From Sedimentisphaerales bacterium (GTDB taxonomy: Bacteria > Planctomycetota > Phycisphaerae > Sedimentisphaerales > Anaerobacaceae): a stretch of 12,400 nucleotides of DNA. Both the position numbers and the translations under genes were made by a program. The notes under the pieces were generated by a model that was given only the letters and a program-made list of their open reading frames with translations, ran no database searches and had not been told where the DNA came from. The DNA lies in NCBI GenBank assembly GCA_016933985.1, contig JAFGTU010000473.1, positions 1 through 12,400 on the forward strand. The letters run 5' to 3'. Below are positions 1 to 8,279 of this stretch, in pieces. The first letter of the stretch is position 1; every line of letters begins with the position of its first letter.

Positions 1-2630
1 ATGAAACGCCCGAAATGACCGCCGCCCAGCAGTATGATATTCGGCGTTCCAACCGCGCAGCAGATATGCGCCAGCCCCGTCTCGGCACCGAGCGCCAGTC
101 GGCAGCGTTTCAGTACGGCCGCGGATTCCAGAATACTCGTTTGACCGCTCAGGTTCACAGCTCGGACTCCGGCCGCATCCAGATTCCTCTGATTGATCGC
201 CTCCTCCCCGCCCGTTCCTAATGCCACTATCTCCAGACGATTCGCCCTGCAGAATTCGGCCAGCGCCTCTCCATACCTCTCATACACCCGGCAGTCATAT
301 TGAGCGCCGGCAAAAAGGGCTATAGTCCGGGCCGGGGCCAGCCGGTTGTCTCGAAAGATTCGCTCGGCAAACTCCTCGTCGCTCGGCCTGGTCCAAATCG
401 TCGGCTGCAGGCCGGTTGCCTCAATGCCCAACCCTTTCAGAAAATCCTCGTGACGCTCAAGCTCGGTCTTATGCTCTCCCCCGCTTGCCAGCAATTTTGT
501 GTAGAGCCGATTGTTTGCATCTCTGGTATCGCGTGGAATATTGCACAGGTTGCCTTCGAGCGCAACGCTCCGCTTTGCCCCGCATTTCAATGCAAACCAA
601 TCCGTCAGGGCTTCACGCGAATACACCGAATTAACAGACAGATCTGCTTTCAAAGCCCGCAACCTTTTGATAATCTCTTCTCTGTAATACTCGTCCTCCA
701 GGGCTTGTTTCTTGTTGAAGGCTACAATTTCATCGATATCGGGACATGCCTCGTATAATTCGGCGATATGCTCCTGACATACTACGGTTATCTTGGCGTC
801 ATTATACTTTTCGCGGATATGCGGCAGCATCGACGCCGAGAGCACCGCATCGCCTATCGAATCCGTCCGCACCCATAAGATATTCTTTACCTTCGCGCCA
901 CAGCTGATATCTGTTGCTATAGGCAATTCGCCGCCTACGACAGGTTCATTGCAGCCTGTTTTGCTATGCGACGCCTCAACGCCCCTTTCCTGCAAAAGCT
1001 CGGCCGGATCAATCTTTTTTAGAAACACGGCGCACCCGTTATCCTGCTCGCTGTTGATCAAAACTTGAAAGAACGGATACTTTTCGACAAGCCTGTCAAC
1101 AAGCCCGTTGAGAAACAAATGGTCCGGGTGGATAATATCGTCAAAAACTATCGCGCCTTCGTCGCCAAGCAATTCAACAGCGTCCTGCAGATCCTCCCAC
1201 GCCCCAGCCTCTGAATGATCCCCATCTACAGTGATCAATGAAAACCTTCTCCCGGAAGCTATCAAATCTTTTAGCACCGAATGGCTGTCTCCTTTGATAA
1301 GTTCTATTTCGAACCGCTTGCCCGTTGCAGTCTTATACCTGCTGATCTGGCCTGCCGTGTACTCCATCGAATTATAAAGCCCGGAGTAGTTCGCCGACCA
1401 CATGTCAACCCCTACAACCTCTTTAACATCGCAATTGTGCACAAGAGGGATGAGAGAGCCGCCCGTGCGCACGCCGACTTCCAGATAATTCTGAGGCCTT
1501 AACCTGTCGGCTAAAAAGGCCAGCGCCACATGGATATTCCAGAACGACCTGCCTTGCTCCATATTCTCAGTCATCACTCTTCTTCTGCTTTGAAGAGGAG
1601 CGTCTATTTTGATATATCTCCAGGCATCCAACACCTTCTTTTGATAGTCGGTCTTGCCAATTACGGACAAAGAATGCCCCTCAGGCCAATATTCTTTTCG
1701 TCCAGGCTCCTTCCCGAAATCTTTCATCACTTCCGGGTGCGTTCCGTTGAATAATTGCGTGCGGGAGTTTATGTCACCCGTCCAGATGGGATATTCCGAA
1801 TCAATTTCCTGCCGGTTCTCAGGCGTCCACTTCAGAAAACACTCCTCGTACCATTTTCCGAGGTCGAGCTTCCAATGCCTGTCCCAGCCGTATCGGCGGT
1901 ACAGCTCAACTTTCTGCTTCACCTGCCCATCCAGCACGTAGCCGTAGTGGTAGAGAACGATACCCATTTCCCTCGTCGCTGTCCCATCCAATGGATTCAT
2001 CTGTTCCGTAGTCCTGTCATGGCCCGGCCAGACCATCGTGGGCGGCCGATGAGTAGTAAACACTGCTCCAGGAACATATTTGAACAGTCTTCTGCAGTGG
2101 AACTCGCCTTCAAAAAACCTGGAGGAAACGAAGATATAGTCAAGTCCCTTCCAAAAATTATCCGGTATGAAATTGACCTGCGTAATTGACGGATCGCTTC
2201 TCAGGATTCTCTTTATCTTCTCGATGTCCTCCTTCTTATAGACTTCATCCGAATCTATCAGCCAGACGTAATTGCCCGTAACATGCTTGAGCGCCTCGTT
2301 CTGCATCTCGCACTTTTCCGGCCATCTTCCACGGATCAGCTTGATCTTATTCTGCGGGTCCGGGAAGGATTCAATGAATTCAGCCGACCCGTCTGTGCTG
2401 CCGCCGGCCGAATTCGCCGCGAACATACAATTCTCAACGGCGCCTTCGACAATGATTATCTCGTGAGCAAAGTCATAAACGGATTTCAGGCTGTACTCGA
2501 TAAACGGCATCCCGTTGAGCACGATCATTATGAACGAGAACCGAGATGTCCCCTGCTCGGCGTTCGACAAATCGATTTGAGCCTCTATAGGGCTAAATGC
2601 CCTACCGTCAGATATCCTGTCGATATTCAA
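1..2630 (-). CDS. Trifunctional GT2 - SAM methyltransferase - GT9 fusion (C-terminus beyond window)
   Basis: The frame is open from a TTG at 2630-2628 to the left edge (876 codons seen, no stop), so the C-terminus is missing. Residues about 30-270 are a family 2 glycosyltransferase: an MIVLNG-type first strand, STDGS at 78-82 and the acidic metal-binding type motif WLIDSDE at 123-129. Residues about 355-540 are a class I SAM methyltransferase of the Methyltransf_24 type: EVGVRTGGS at 384-392, VGVDMW at 406-411 and VDGDHSE at 468-474, followed by FDD. Residues about 582-876 match family 9 (heptosyltransferase-like) enzymes: an N-terminal LWVRTDSIGD strand at 585-594 and the conserved LALGAETGLAH segment near 845-855. 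Known families imply sugar transfer plus methylation, but substrates cannot be read from sequence. TTG is chosen because AGAGGTG lies 5 bp upstream, an in-frame stop lies shortly before, and the first in-frame ATG already falls inside the first GT2 strand. It follows the 1119-residue glycosyltransferase gene by 31 bp. Confidence 0.9.
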   Translation of the reverse strand, partial: MNIDRISDGRAFSPIEAQIDLSNAEQGTSRFSFIMIVLNGMPFIEYSLKSVYDFAHEIIIVEGAVENCMFAANSAGGSTDGSAEFIESFPDPQNKIKLIRGRWPEKCEMQNEALKHVTGNYVWLIDSDEVYKKEDIEKIKRILRSDPSITQVNFIPDNFWKGLDYIFVSSRFFEGEFHCRRLFKYVPGAVFTTHRPPTMVWPGHDRTTEQMNPLDGTATREMGIVLYHYGYVLDGQVKQKVELYRRYGWDRHWKLDLGKWYEECFLKWTPENRQEIDSEYPIWTGDINSRTQLFNGTHPEVMKDFGKEPGRKEYWPEGHSLSVIGKTDYQKKVLDAWRYIKIDAPLQSRRRVMTENMEQGRSFWNIHVALAFLADRLRPQNYLEVGVRTGGSLIPLVHNCDVKEVVGVDMWSANYSGLYNSMEYTAGQISRYKTATGKRFEIELIKGDSHSVLKDLIASGRRFSLITVDGDHSEAGAWEDLQDAVELLGDEGAIVFDDIIHPDHLFLNGLVDRLVEKYPFFQVLINSEQDNGCAVFLKKIDPAELLQERGVEASHSKTGCNEPVVGGELPIATDISCGAKVKNILWVRTDSIGDAVLSASMLPHIREKYNDAKITVVCQEHIAELYEACPDIDEIVAFNKKQALEDEYYREEIIKRLRALKADLSVNSVYSREALTDWFALKCGAKRSVALEGNLCNIPRDTRDANNRLYTKLLASGGEHKTELERHEDFLKGLGIEATGLQPTIWTRPSDEEFAERIFRDNRLAPARTIALFAGAQYDCRVYERYGEALAEFCRANRLEIVALGTGGEEAINQRNLDAAGVRAVNLSGQTSILESAAVLKRCRLALGAETGLAHICCAVGTPNIILLGGGHFGRF

Positions 2631-2635
2631 CTTTG

Positions 2636-2642
2636 CACCTCT
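2636..2642 (-). promoter_or_regulatory. Shine-Dalgarno site that fixes a TTG start
   Basis: On the minus strand AGAGGTG lies 5 bp before the TTG at 2630. No in-frame ATG is available upstream of the conserved GT2 fold, so this site is the main reason for choosing TTG. Confidence 0.6.
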
Positions 2643-2661
2643 TTGGACTCGTCTGAGCAAA

Positions 2662-5600
2662 TCATATACTGTTCACCATTTTCAGCCGGTATTCGTTCGC
2701 GGCCTGGTCTATTCGATCGAGCAGTTCTGCGGCGCCACGGTTTTCCGGCTGGATGGACAACTCTATCCTGCAGGCCCTCTTAGCTGAGGCCATGTCTCCC
2801 GACCGAGCGTAGGCCGCCGCCAATGCGTAATAGACATTGGGCAACATCGCACAATTCATCGCCGCCCGTTCGAGATGTTCGACGGCCTGTGAATTATCGC
2901 CGTCATTTAGGTATTGAAGACCCTTCCTGAAAAGTCCCTCGGCGGCCGCCCTGTCTTCCGCCTCCAGAGAACCCAAAAGCAGCTTCGCTGCGTTCCTCGC
3001 CGAGCCTGACACCAGCTCCATCCTGGCAGCAAACAGCAATTTAACGCGGAAGTCGGCATTTATCTGCCGCCTAATCGCCTCGCACTGCTTTTTGACGGCA
3101 TCAGGCGCCTGTTGATACGCACTTTCAATACATTTTAGAGCCGCTGAGAGGTTATCGTCTTTTAGAAATTCGCTTATGGGCCGCAATGTAATCCCGGCAG
3201 CCGTCAGCTCCCAGGTTGCATGGGACGTAAAGGCCAGAAACCTGTCGTTGCCTGCCAGCTCGATATTTCGCTGCTGTTCAATCCTGAAACTCGCCGATCT
3301 CTTGCCGCCGGCTATGTGCGAAAAATCATGGTTCTGATGGACAATCGTAACCGCACCGCTGGCATCAATGACGGGCCTTCCCGCCAACAAAGGCTCTCGA
3401 GCAAGCCAGTTGTCCCATACATTCCGCCCCAGAGCCATCGGCGGAATCTCAGGCCACAAACCCTTCTTGAAGGCAAAATAGTCTATTCCCGTCGGAGCGT
3501 GATGGGTTCCCTCTCCTTTGACCCGCTCGGTCAACCTCTGCCGCCAGGTTGCTTCGCCAAAATCAATCTCCTGCGAAATATCAATATCCCACCGCCGACC
3601 GATCATTAGGAACTGATTGAATCTCCGAGCGGAACTTTCAATCGCCTCGGCGAAATCATCCATCAGTATTATATCGGCGTTGACATATACGCATATTTCG
3701 TTCGATGCGGCCGCCTGCGCCGTTGAAAACAGGGCGTTGAGCAGGGGCGTGCCGAACTCATTGCACCTCACGCCGGGAATATGCCTCAGGCCGTTTATAC
3801 GCGAGAATTCCGCTACGCCGGGATCGTTTCCCAAGAGGATAATTTCAGGGCGACGCCGCAACTGCATCCAGCTTCCTATCGCATTTCTCTGGATCGTCGC
3901 AAAGACGCCCCTGAATGCCTTCGGCATCGCAAAAACGGTAATAGCTTGGCTTTGGGCTTCCAGCGGCAACGCTTGTTCTGACCCGTGCCGCTCTTTCGGA
4001 AATAATTCCACAGAATCGCCGGGCTTGACCGGGATATTCGCTGCTCCTTCCTTATGCTCTAATGGCTCAACCGGTTTTCCTATGTGCCAGATATTCGGTC
4101 GCAGTTCACTAATCTCGCTATCTGCAAGCCCCCAGTTGGCCGGAGTTGTGTAGGGCAAAGGCTTATTCCATTCCATTGCCCCTTTATGGTTGTTGACTTT
4201 GTTATTTAGGGTGTTTTTGAAAGTCAACGGATGATCTTCCTTAAAAACACTCCCTATGAATCTGAAACACGATAAATCTTTTACGCCACTCTTGATTTCC
4301 CAATTCAACAGGAATCTGCCATCCACGTGAACATCCGAAAAGGTGATGCTCTCATCGTAGCCGAACCCAACTGATTCCTTGTTGTAAAGAACAAAATCTC
4401 CGGCTGCCTCGGTAAAATGCGCTCCACCCTGTGAAGCGTGAACGCGTACGGTTCGCCGAAACATCTCGCTGAAAGGCGCCGATGAAATGCCGGGTTCAAC
4501 GTCCCTTCTCTCCGCCCGATAGATAACGCCCGGGTCCAGTTGTTCGCCGCCAATATAGTCCAGCGCCTCAGGTCCAAACACACAGTCGGCATTGGTAATC
4601 AAAAGCCAGTGATTGGCTGCTCTTCTGATTCCAACGTTCTTGGCGAAGAACTGCATGAATGACATATTCGGATTAGTGCAAATTTCCCTATGCACCAACG
4701 GCGAGACAACGCAGCATTTGAAACCTAACGGCGCAAGAGTATAGGACAGATAATCCTCGTTCAATGGATTCCATTCGACGAATATCCATTCCACTTCAAT
4801 TCCGCGGCAATAGAATTCCATTGAATTGCGTTTCCACGCAGCCAGCAGCTTGTCCTTAAAACAACCTCCGTAAGAATCATTTCTACCGGAAAAAATAACG
4901 GATATCCTCTTGAGAACTGCGGATGATGGCATCTTGAGCATAACGGGCCTGCTACTTGACCGGTCTATCGGATGTGCGAGGTTTGCTCGTTTCCTGTCTC
5001 TCTTCATCCGGAGACCTTTCCTAAGCACCTCCACCGGTTTGTTCCAAAAATGTTCTCGTAGTGCTTTATCCTGGAATTGGCGTATCTGTTCCTGCAGGCC
5101 GGGGGCGGATTCGATCGACTTCACCTTCGCCAGGGCGTCATCGTAATTCATTGGCCGAACAAAGCAGGCGGGATGACATACCAACCGTGAGTAAATTTCG
5201 TTGGAATCGGAGATTACGATCAGACCCATGGATGCCGCTTCAATCGCCCCCTGCCCGATACCGCCGCGCCGGACAAGCAGAAAATACCTGCATCCCGCCA
5301 TCTCCGCAAGGTGCTCACTCGTCTTCTTGGTCAATTTTCTTCCAACGCATTCATAGGAATTGGCAAAATCCCACGGACGTGGATATTTGACGGGTAAACC
5401 ACATTTCTTTTCGTACTCCGCCGCCGCATCTTCAATATTCTCAAGACGATCTCGAATCATATGAGAATCGAGAAAAACGACCGGCTTGCGAGCAGGACTC
5501 AACAATTCCCTCATAATGTCGGGATTTGAAGTGTAGGGAAAGGCTATGGACTGTGGAAGATTCTTCAACTCACTTGGCGAAGAGAGATGGTGATTTAGAA

Positions 5601-6021
5601 ACAGATCATAAGCCCCATCGGGCTTCTGAGCCGATTTCGCAAATGATGGCAGAGTATGCTCCTGCTCAAAGTAACACCATAGAATATCCGGGTACTGCCT
5701 GATGATATCGTCTGGGATGATCTGGTCGGCGGAAAGAACTACGTCGTACTCATGCCAGGGAATATCCGACCAGGAAACTGCTTTATGAGATTTGTATAAC
5801 GCCTCGATAGCCCGTGGCGCCCTGTCAATTAAATTTCTGTGCGTATCGGATATTGCCGCGCCGTCTTCCACCACCCAAACATCGCCCCTCAAACCCGCCA
5901 GCAGACTGAAGTTCTGGGATCTAAGGATGAATTTATCCAACAGCTCCCGGGCCGATGTAAATCTGACAGACTCCCAGGTGAACTCCGTAACATAGGACTG
6001 CTTGACAATACAAATCTTCAT
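2662..6021 (-). CDS. 1119-aa protein with three glycosyltransferase-like domains and a C-terminal TPR region
   Basis: This is an unusually long cytoplasmic-type protein with no signal peptide or membrane segment. Residues about 1-340 resemble a GT-B glycosyltransferase, with a C-terminal GGIGQGAIEAASMG segment (253-266) like the nucleotide-sugar end of GT4-type enzymes. A basic, proline- and serine-containing linker follows. Residues about 371-600 look like a GT-A fold: it starts RISVIFSGRND (372-381), and ITNADCVFGPEAL at 475-487 is a DxD-like site in the form NAD. Residues about 692-930 are a second GT-A-like domain with ITVFAMPKAFRG at the start and YVNADIILMDDF (779-790) as the acidic site. 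Residues about 950-1110 are alpha-helical with a clear TPR around 1030-1095. The ATG is preceded by GAGG, which overlaps the stop of the methyltransferase gene 11 bp upstream, so translation is probably coupled. It probably adds several sugars in sequence; donors and acceptor are unknown. Confidence 0.88.
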   Translation of the reverse strand: MKICIVKQSYVTEFTWESVRFTSARELLDKFILRSQNFSLLAGLRGDVWVVEDGAAISDTHRNLIDRAPRAIEALYKSHKAVSWSDIPWHEYDVVLSADQIIPDDIIRQYPDILWCYFEQEHTLPSFAKSAQKPDGAYDLFLNHHLSSPSELKNLPQSIAFPYTSNPDIMRELLSPARKPVVFLDSHMIRDRLENIEDAAAEYEKKCGLPVKYPRPWDFANSYECVGRKLTKKTSEHLAEMAGCRYFLLVRRGGIGQGAIEAASMGLIVISDSNEIYSRLVCHPACFVRPMNYDDALAKVKSIESAPGLQEQIRQFQDKALREHFWNKPVEVLRKGLRMKRDRKRANLAHPIDRSSSRPVMLKMPSSAVLKRISVIFSGRNDSYGGCFKDKLLAAWKRNSMEFYCRGIEVEWIFVEWNPLNEDYLSYTLAPLGFKCCVVSPLVHREICTNPNMSFMQFFAKNVGIRRAANHWLLITNADCVFGPEALDYIGGEQLDPGVIYRAERRDVEPGISSAPFSEMFRRTVRVHASQGGAHFTEAAGDFVLYNKESVGFGYDESITFSDVHVDGRFLLNWEIKSGVKDLSCFRFIGSVFKEDHPLTFKNTLNNKVNNHKGAMEWNKPLPYTTPANWGLADSEISELRPNIWHIGKPVEPLEHKEGAANIPVKPGDSVELFPKERHGSEQALPLEAQSQAITVFAMPKAFRGVFATIQRNAIGSWMQLRRRPEIILLGNDPGVAEFSRINGLRHIPGVRCNEFGTPLLNALFSTAQAAASNEICVYVNADIILMDDFAEAIESSARRFNQFLMIGRRWDIDISQEIDFGEATWRQRLTERVKGEGTHHAPTGIDYFAFKKGLWPEIPPMALGRNVWDNWLAREPLLAGRPVIDASGAVTIVHQNHDFSHIAGGKRSASFRIEQQRNIELAGNDRFLAFTSHATWELTAAGITLRPISEFLKDDNLSAALKCIESAYQQAPDAVKKQCEAIRRQINADFRVKLLFAARMELVSGSARNAAKLLLGSLEAEDRAAAEGLFRKGLQYLNDGDNSQAVEHLERAAMNCAMLPNVYYALAAAYARSGDMASAKRACRIELSIQPENRGAAELLDRIDQAANEYRLKMVNSI

Positions 6022-6032
6022 ATTGCGTATCC

Positions 6033-6890
6033 TCAGTCTGCGTGCCCGGGCAATAATTCGCCGCAGTGATCACGGTGTGCGCGCAAAGGAAGGCCCCATA
6101 GATTAGTCTTCTTTTGAACCAGCGTTATTCCGGTGCAAAAGTGTTCTTGTTTGATGTTAGGCTTAATGCGATGCCCGGGAGGAGAGACAAATTGAAATAC
6201 ATCAAAGTCGTTTGTAAACCGTATCTCCCTCATCAGTTGTTGCAGTCCTGTAAACTGGGTCGTATCATGGAACGCAAAAGTATCGGACAGGCCAAGACAA
6301 TTCCTCCAATCCCGCAAGGCCTGTTCATAGTCATGGGCTCCGTCAATAAAGACAAAATCAAACCATTCACCTCTGGCGGCTAACTGGGGCAAAAACACGT
6401 TGCTATCGGCTTCGACAAAAGTGATTCTCTCTTCGATGCCGTCAATTAAATGCAGATTCGATCTTCCTTTAGACTGGTCAATATCGACTGTGGTTACATG
6501 TGCCGGTTCTGATAAGAAACTCGCTGCCTTTGCCAGCACTACGGCGCCAACTCCGCTGTTGGTCCCAACTTCCAGCACTTTCTTAGGCCGCAGCATTGAC
6601 AGAACGCCCGCCAGCAAAGCATAGTCTTCGAGAAAACAGCCCCATCCCCAATTAGCATTGGCTAAAAAACCAAAGTCCAGAGCTTGTTCAACTTCGCCAT
6701 CCGACAGCTCTTTCGCTGCATGAGGCGATGACGGTACCACCATCATTTCAAATTCCTCCAGAGATAAGCAAGTGCAGTATTTGCCTGCGAAATTACCATA
6801 AAAGTGCGAGGTCTCATCTTTAATTATGAATTTGTTGTATGAATTTGCTAATTGACGCGTAACCATCACTGGCAAACGCCCGGCGGCCAA
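6033..6890 (-). CDS. Class I SAM-dependent methyltransferase (Methyltransf_24 type)
   Basis: The protein has 285 residues from the TTG at 6890. The SAM-binding motif I is KVLEVGTNSGVG (104-115), with an acidic ribose-binding position in VDID (135-138). FVFIDGAHDYEQALRDW (179-195) and AFHDTT (206-211) are typical of small-molecule or sugar O-methyltransferases in surface glycan clusters. It probably methylates a sugar of the glycan built by its neighbours; the target atom is unknown. The start is uncertain. TTG at 6890 is the first possible start after an in-frame stop, but it lies 13 bp from AGGAG. An in-frame ATG at 6866 (residue 9) lacks an evident Shine-Dalgarno site. Both are well upstream of the conserved fold. 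It follows the dehydrogenase gene by 16 bp and precedes the triple glycosyltransferase by 11 bp. Confidence 0.85.
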   Translation of the reverse strand: MAAGRLPVMVTRQLANSYNKFIIKDETSHFYGNFAGKYCTCLSLEEFEMMVVPSSPHAAKELSDGEVEQALDFGFLANANWGWGCFLEDYALLAGVLSMLRPKKVLEVGTNSGVGAVVLAKAASFLSEPAHVTTVDIDQSKGRSNLHLIDGIEERITFVEADSNVFLPQLAARGEWFDFVFIDGAHDYEQALRDWRNCLGLSDTFAFHDTTQFTGLQQLMREIRFTNDFDVFQFVSPPGHRIKPNIKQEHFCTGITLVQKKTNLWGLPLRAHRDHCGELLPGHAD

Positions 6891-6903
6891 TGACTAAATT
6901 GGA

Positions 6904-6908
6904 CTCCT
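6904..6908 (-). promoter_or_regulatory. Shine-Dalgarno AGGAG overlapping the dehydrogenase stop codon
   Basis: The minus strand reads TAGGAG here, so the TAG stop of the dehydrogenase gene is embedded in the Shine-Dalgarno site of the methyltransferase gene. The spacing to the TTG at 6890 is 13 bp, longer than usual. Termination-coupled re-initiation could make up for the weak start. Confidence 0.45.
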
Positions 6909-8256
6909 AAGCAATTGCCGAATGTAAAAGCTCTTGGGACGCCTCCGCCCCAATGCCCAAACCGGTATAACGCAGACCATTAAAAGTCACCTTTTTAAGG
7001 GCTCTCCAGCTATCCAACAAAAGAGCGCCGTCTTTTACCAAACTCTCAATGCGCCTCCAGTCCAGCCGGCTATACTCCGGCCAATCCGTCATAAGCACCA
7101 CCGCACCTGCATCTTTGGCACACGAGTACACATCCTGATCATACACAACGGATTCGCCAAGCACCTCCTTTGCACTGCGCAAAGCCAGCGGATCATGAAC
7201 GGCTACCTTGTAGCCGGCGTCCCTTAGCTTCTCTGCCAGTATCACTGATTGCGACTCCTCGACAATGTGAGTTCCAGGCTTGTACGACAACCCCAGCAGC
7301 GCAACTTTGGCGCCGCCGTCGGCTTTTTGGCGAACAATTTCAAACAACCTGCCAACAACTGATTCGTTCACAGCCACCACCTGAGGCCCTAATCTCGCCT
7401 CGATACCGGCGCCCCTGGCAAATGCCTGAAACGCAACATTATCGCGAGGGAAACAGGGACCGCCAAATCCCAACCCGGCTTTAACACACTTGCCGCCAAT
7501 TCGGCTGTCTTGGCCAATCGCTTCCGTTATCGCATCAACATCCGCACCGGGAACCTTCTCACAAATTGAAGCCAGCTCGTTGGCAAAACTGATCTTCATT
7601 GTCACAAAGCAATTCAGGCTCAGCTTGGCAATTTCCGCATTCACCAGCGACATTTTTGCGATATGAGGCTCATTTTCACACGAGCTTAAATAAAGCCGCT
7701 CGACCATCCCGCCCGAACGCTCATCCGATGCACCGATAAGCACCATATCGGGCCTAGCAAAATCCTCGATTACCGACCCTAAAGCTATGAACTCAGGGTT
7801 ATAGACAAGCCCGAAATCCTCCCCGCAAACCTTCCCGCTCAGCTCCTCCAATAAGGGTATGAAGACGTTCTCTGATGAACCTGGCATAACAGTCGAAACA
7901 ACATCCACCACATGAAAGCCATCTTTGGACGCAAGGGCCGGCCCGATCCCGCGCAAGACGGCCTCAACATACTCGTTTGAAAATCGCCCGTCCGCGCCGC
8001 TTGGCGTAGGGACAATTATCAGCGTTATGTCCGAACGATGCACGGCCTCGGCCAAATCCATCGTCACCGAGAATCTATCCCACGCAGTCTCCAACAGCAT
8101 CTCTAAGCCTGTTTCCCTGATAGGACATCGCTTCTGCTCGAGTTCACCGACACGGTGCGCATTTTTATCGAAGCCGATAACCTTATGTCCTTTGGAGGCA
8201 AAATACGCCGCCGTACACAGACCCAGCTTACCTAATCCGACTACCGACAGCTCCAT
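6907..8256 (-). CDS. ugd: UDP-glucose 6-dehydrogenase family nucleotide-sugar dehydrogenase
   Basis: This 449-residue protein has the normal length for the family, which oxidises the C6 alcohol of a nucleotide sugar to the acid in two NAD-dependent steps, usually UDP-glucose to UDP-glucuronate. The N-terminal Rossmann domain begins with VVGLGKLG (5-12) and a strand-ending acidic residue in GFD (28-30). YNPEF is at 152-156. The central helix EIAKLSLNCFVTMKISF (208-224) carries the conserved Lys and Asn. The catalytic cysteine is C268 in GFGGPCFPRD (263-272), which is of UDP-glucose type and not the GG-H-C form of UDP-ManNAc dehydrogenases. A C-terminal LLGLSYKPGTHIVEES (320-335) completes the fold. 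I chose the ATG at 8256 over a TTG at 8283 because AGAAGG lies 6 bp upstream and residue 1 then starts the Rossmann strand. It probably supplies a uronic acid donor; a GDP-mannose-type substrate is less likely. Confidence 0.9.
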   Translation of the reverse strand: MELSVVGLGKLGLCTAAYFASKGHKVIGFDKNAHRVGELEQKRCPIRETGLEMLLETAWDRFSVTMDLAEAVHRSDITLIIVPTPSGADGRFSNEYVEAVLRGIGPALASKDGFHVVDVVSTVMPGSSENVFIPLLEELSGKVCGEDFGLVYNPEFIALGSVIEDFARPDMVLIGASDERSGGMVERLYLSSCENEPHIAKMSLVNAEIAKLSLNCFVTMKISFANELASICEKVPGADVDAITEAIGQDSRIGGKCVKAGLGFGGPCFPRDNVAFQAFARGAGIEARLGPQVVAVNESVVGRLFEIVRQKADGGAKVALLGLSYKPGTHIVEESQSVILAEKLRDAGYKVAVHDPLALRSAKEVLGESVVYDQDVYSCAKDAGAVVLMTDWPEYSRLDWRRIESLVKDGALLLDSWRALKKVTFNGLRYTGLGIGAEASQELLHSAIA

Positions 8257-8262
8257 TTCCAA

Positions 8263-8268
8263 CCTTCT
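8263..8268 (-). promoter_or_regulatory. Shine-Dalgarno site deciding the dehydrogenase start
   Basis: AGAAGG on the minus strand lies 6 bp before the ATG at 8256. It sits in the 23 bp between the radical SAM stop and the dehydrogenase ATG, and it argues against the more upstream TTG at 8283. Confidence 0.6.
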
Positions 8269-8279
8269 TGCACATAGCG

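Noticed and set aside
300..2189. Several plus-strand open frames of 70-150 codons across the left 2.6 kb.
   Set aside because: They are antisense to the continuous minus-strand GT2-methyltransferase-GT9 frame and have no protein-like motifs.
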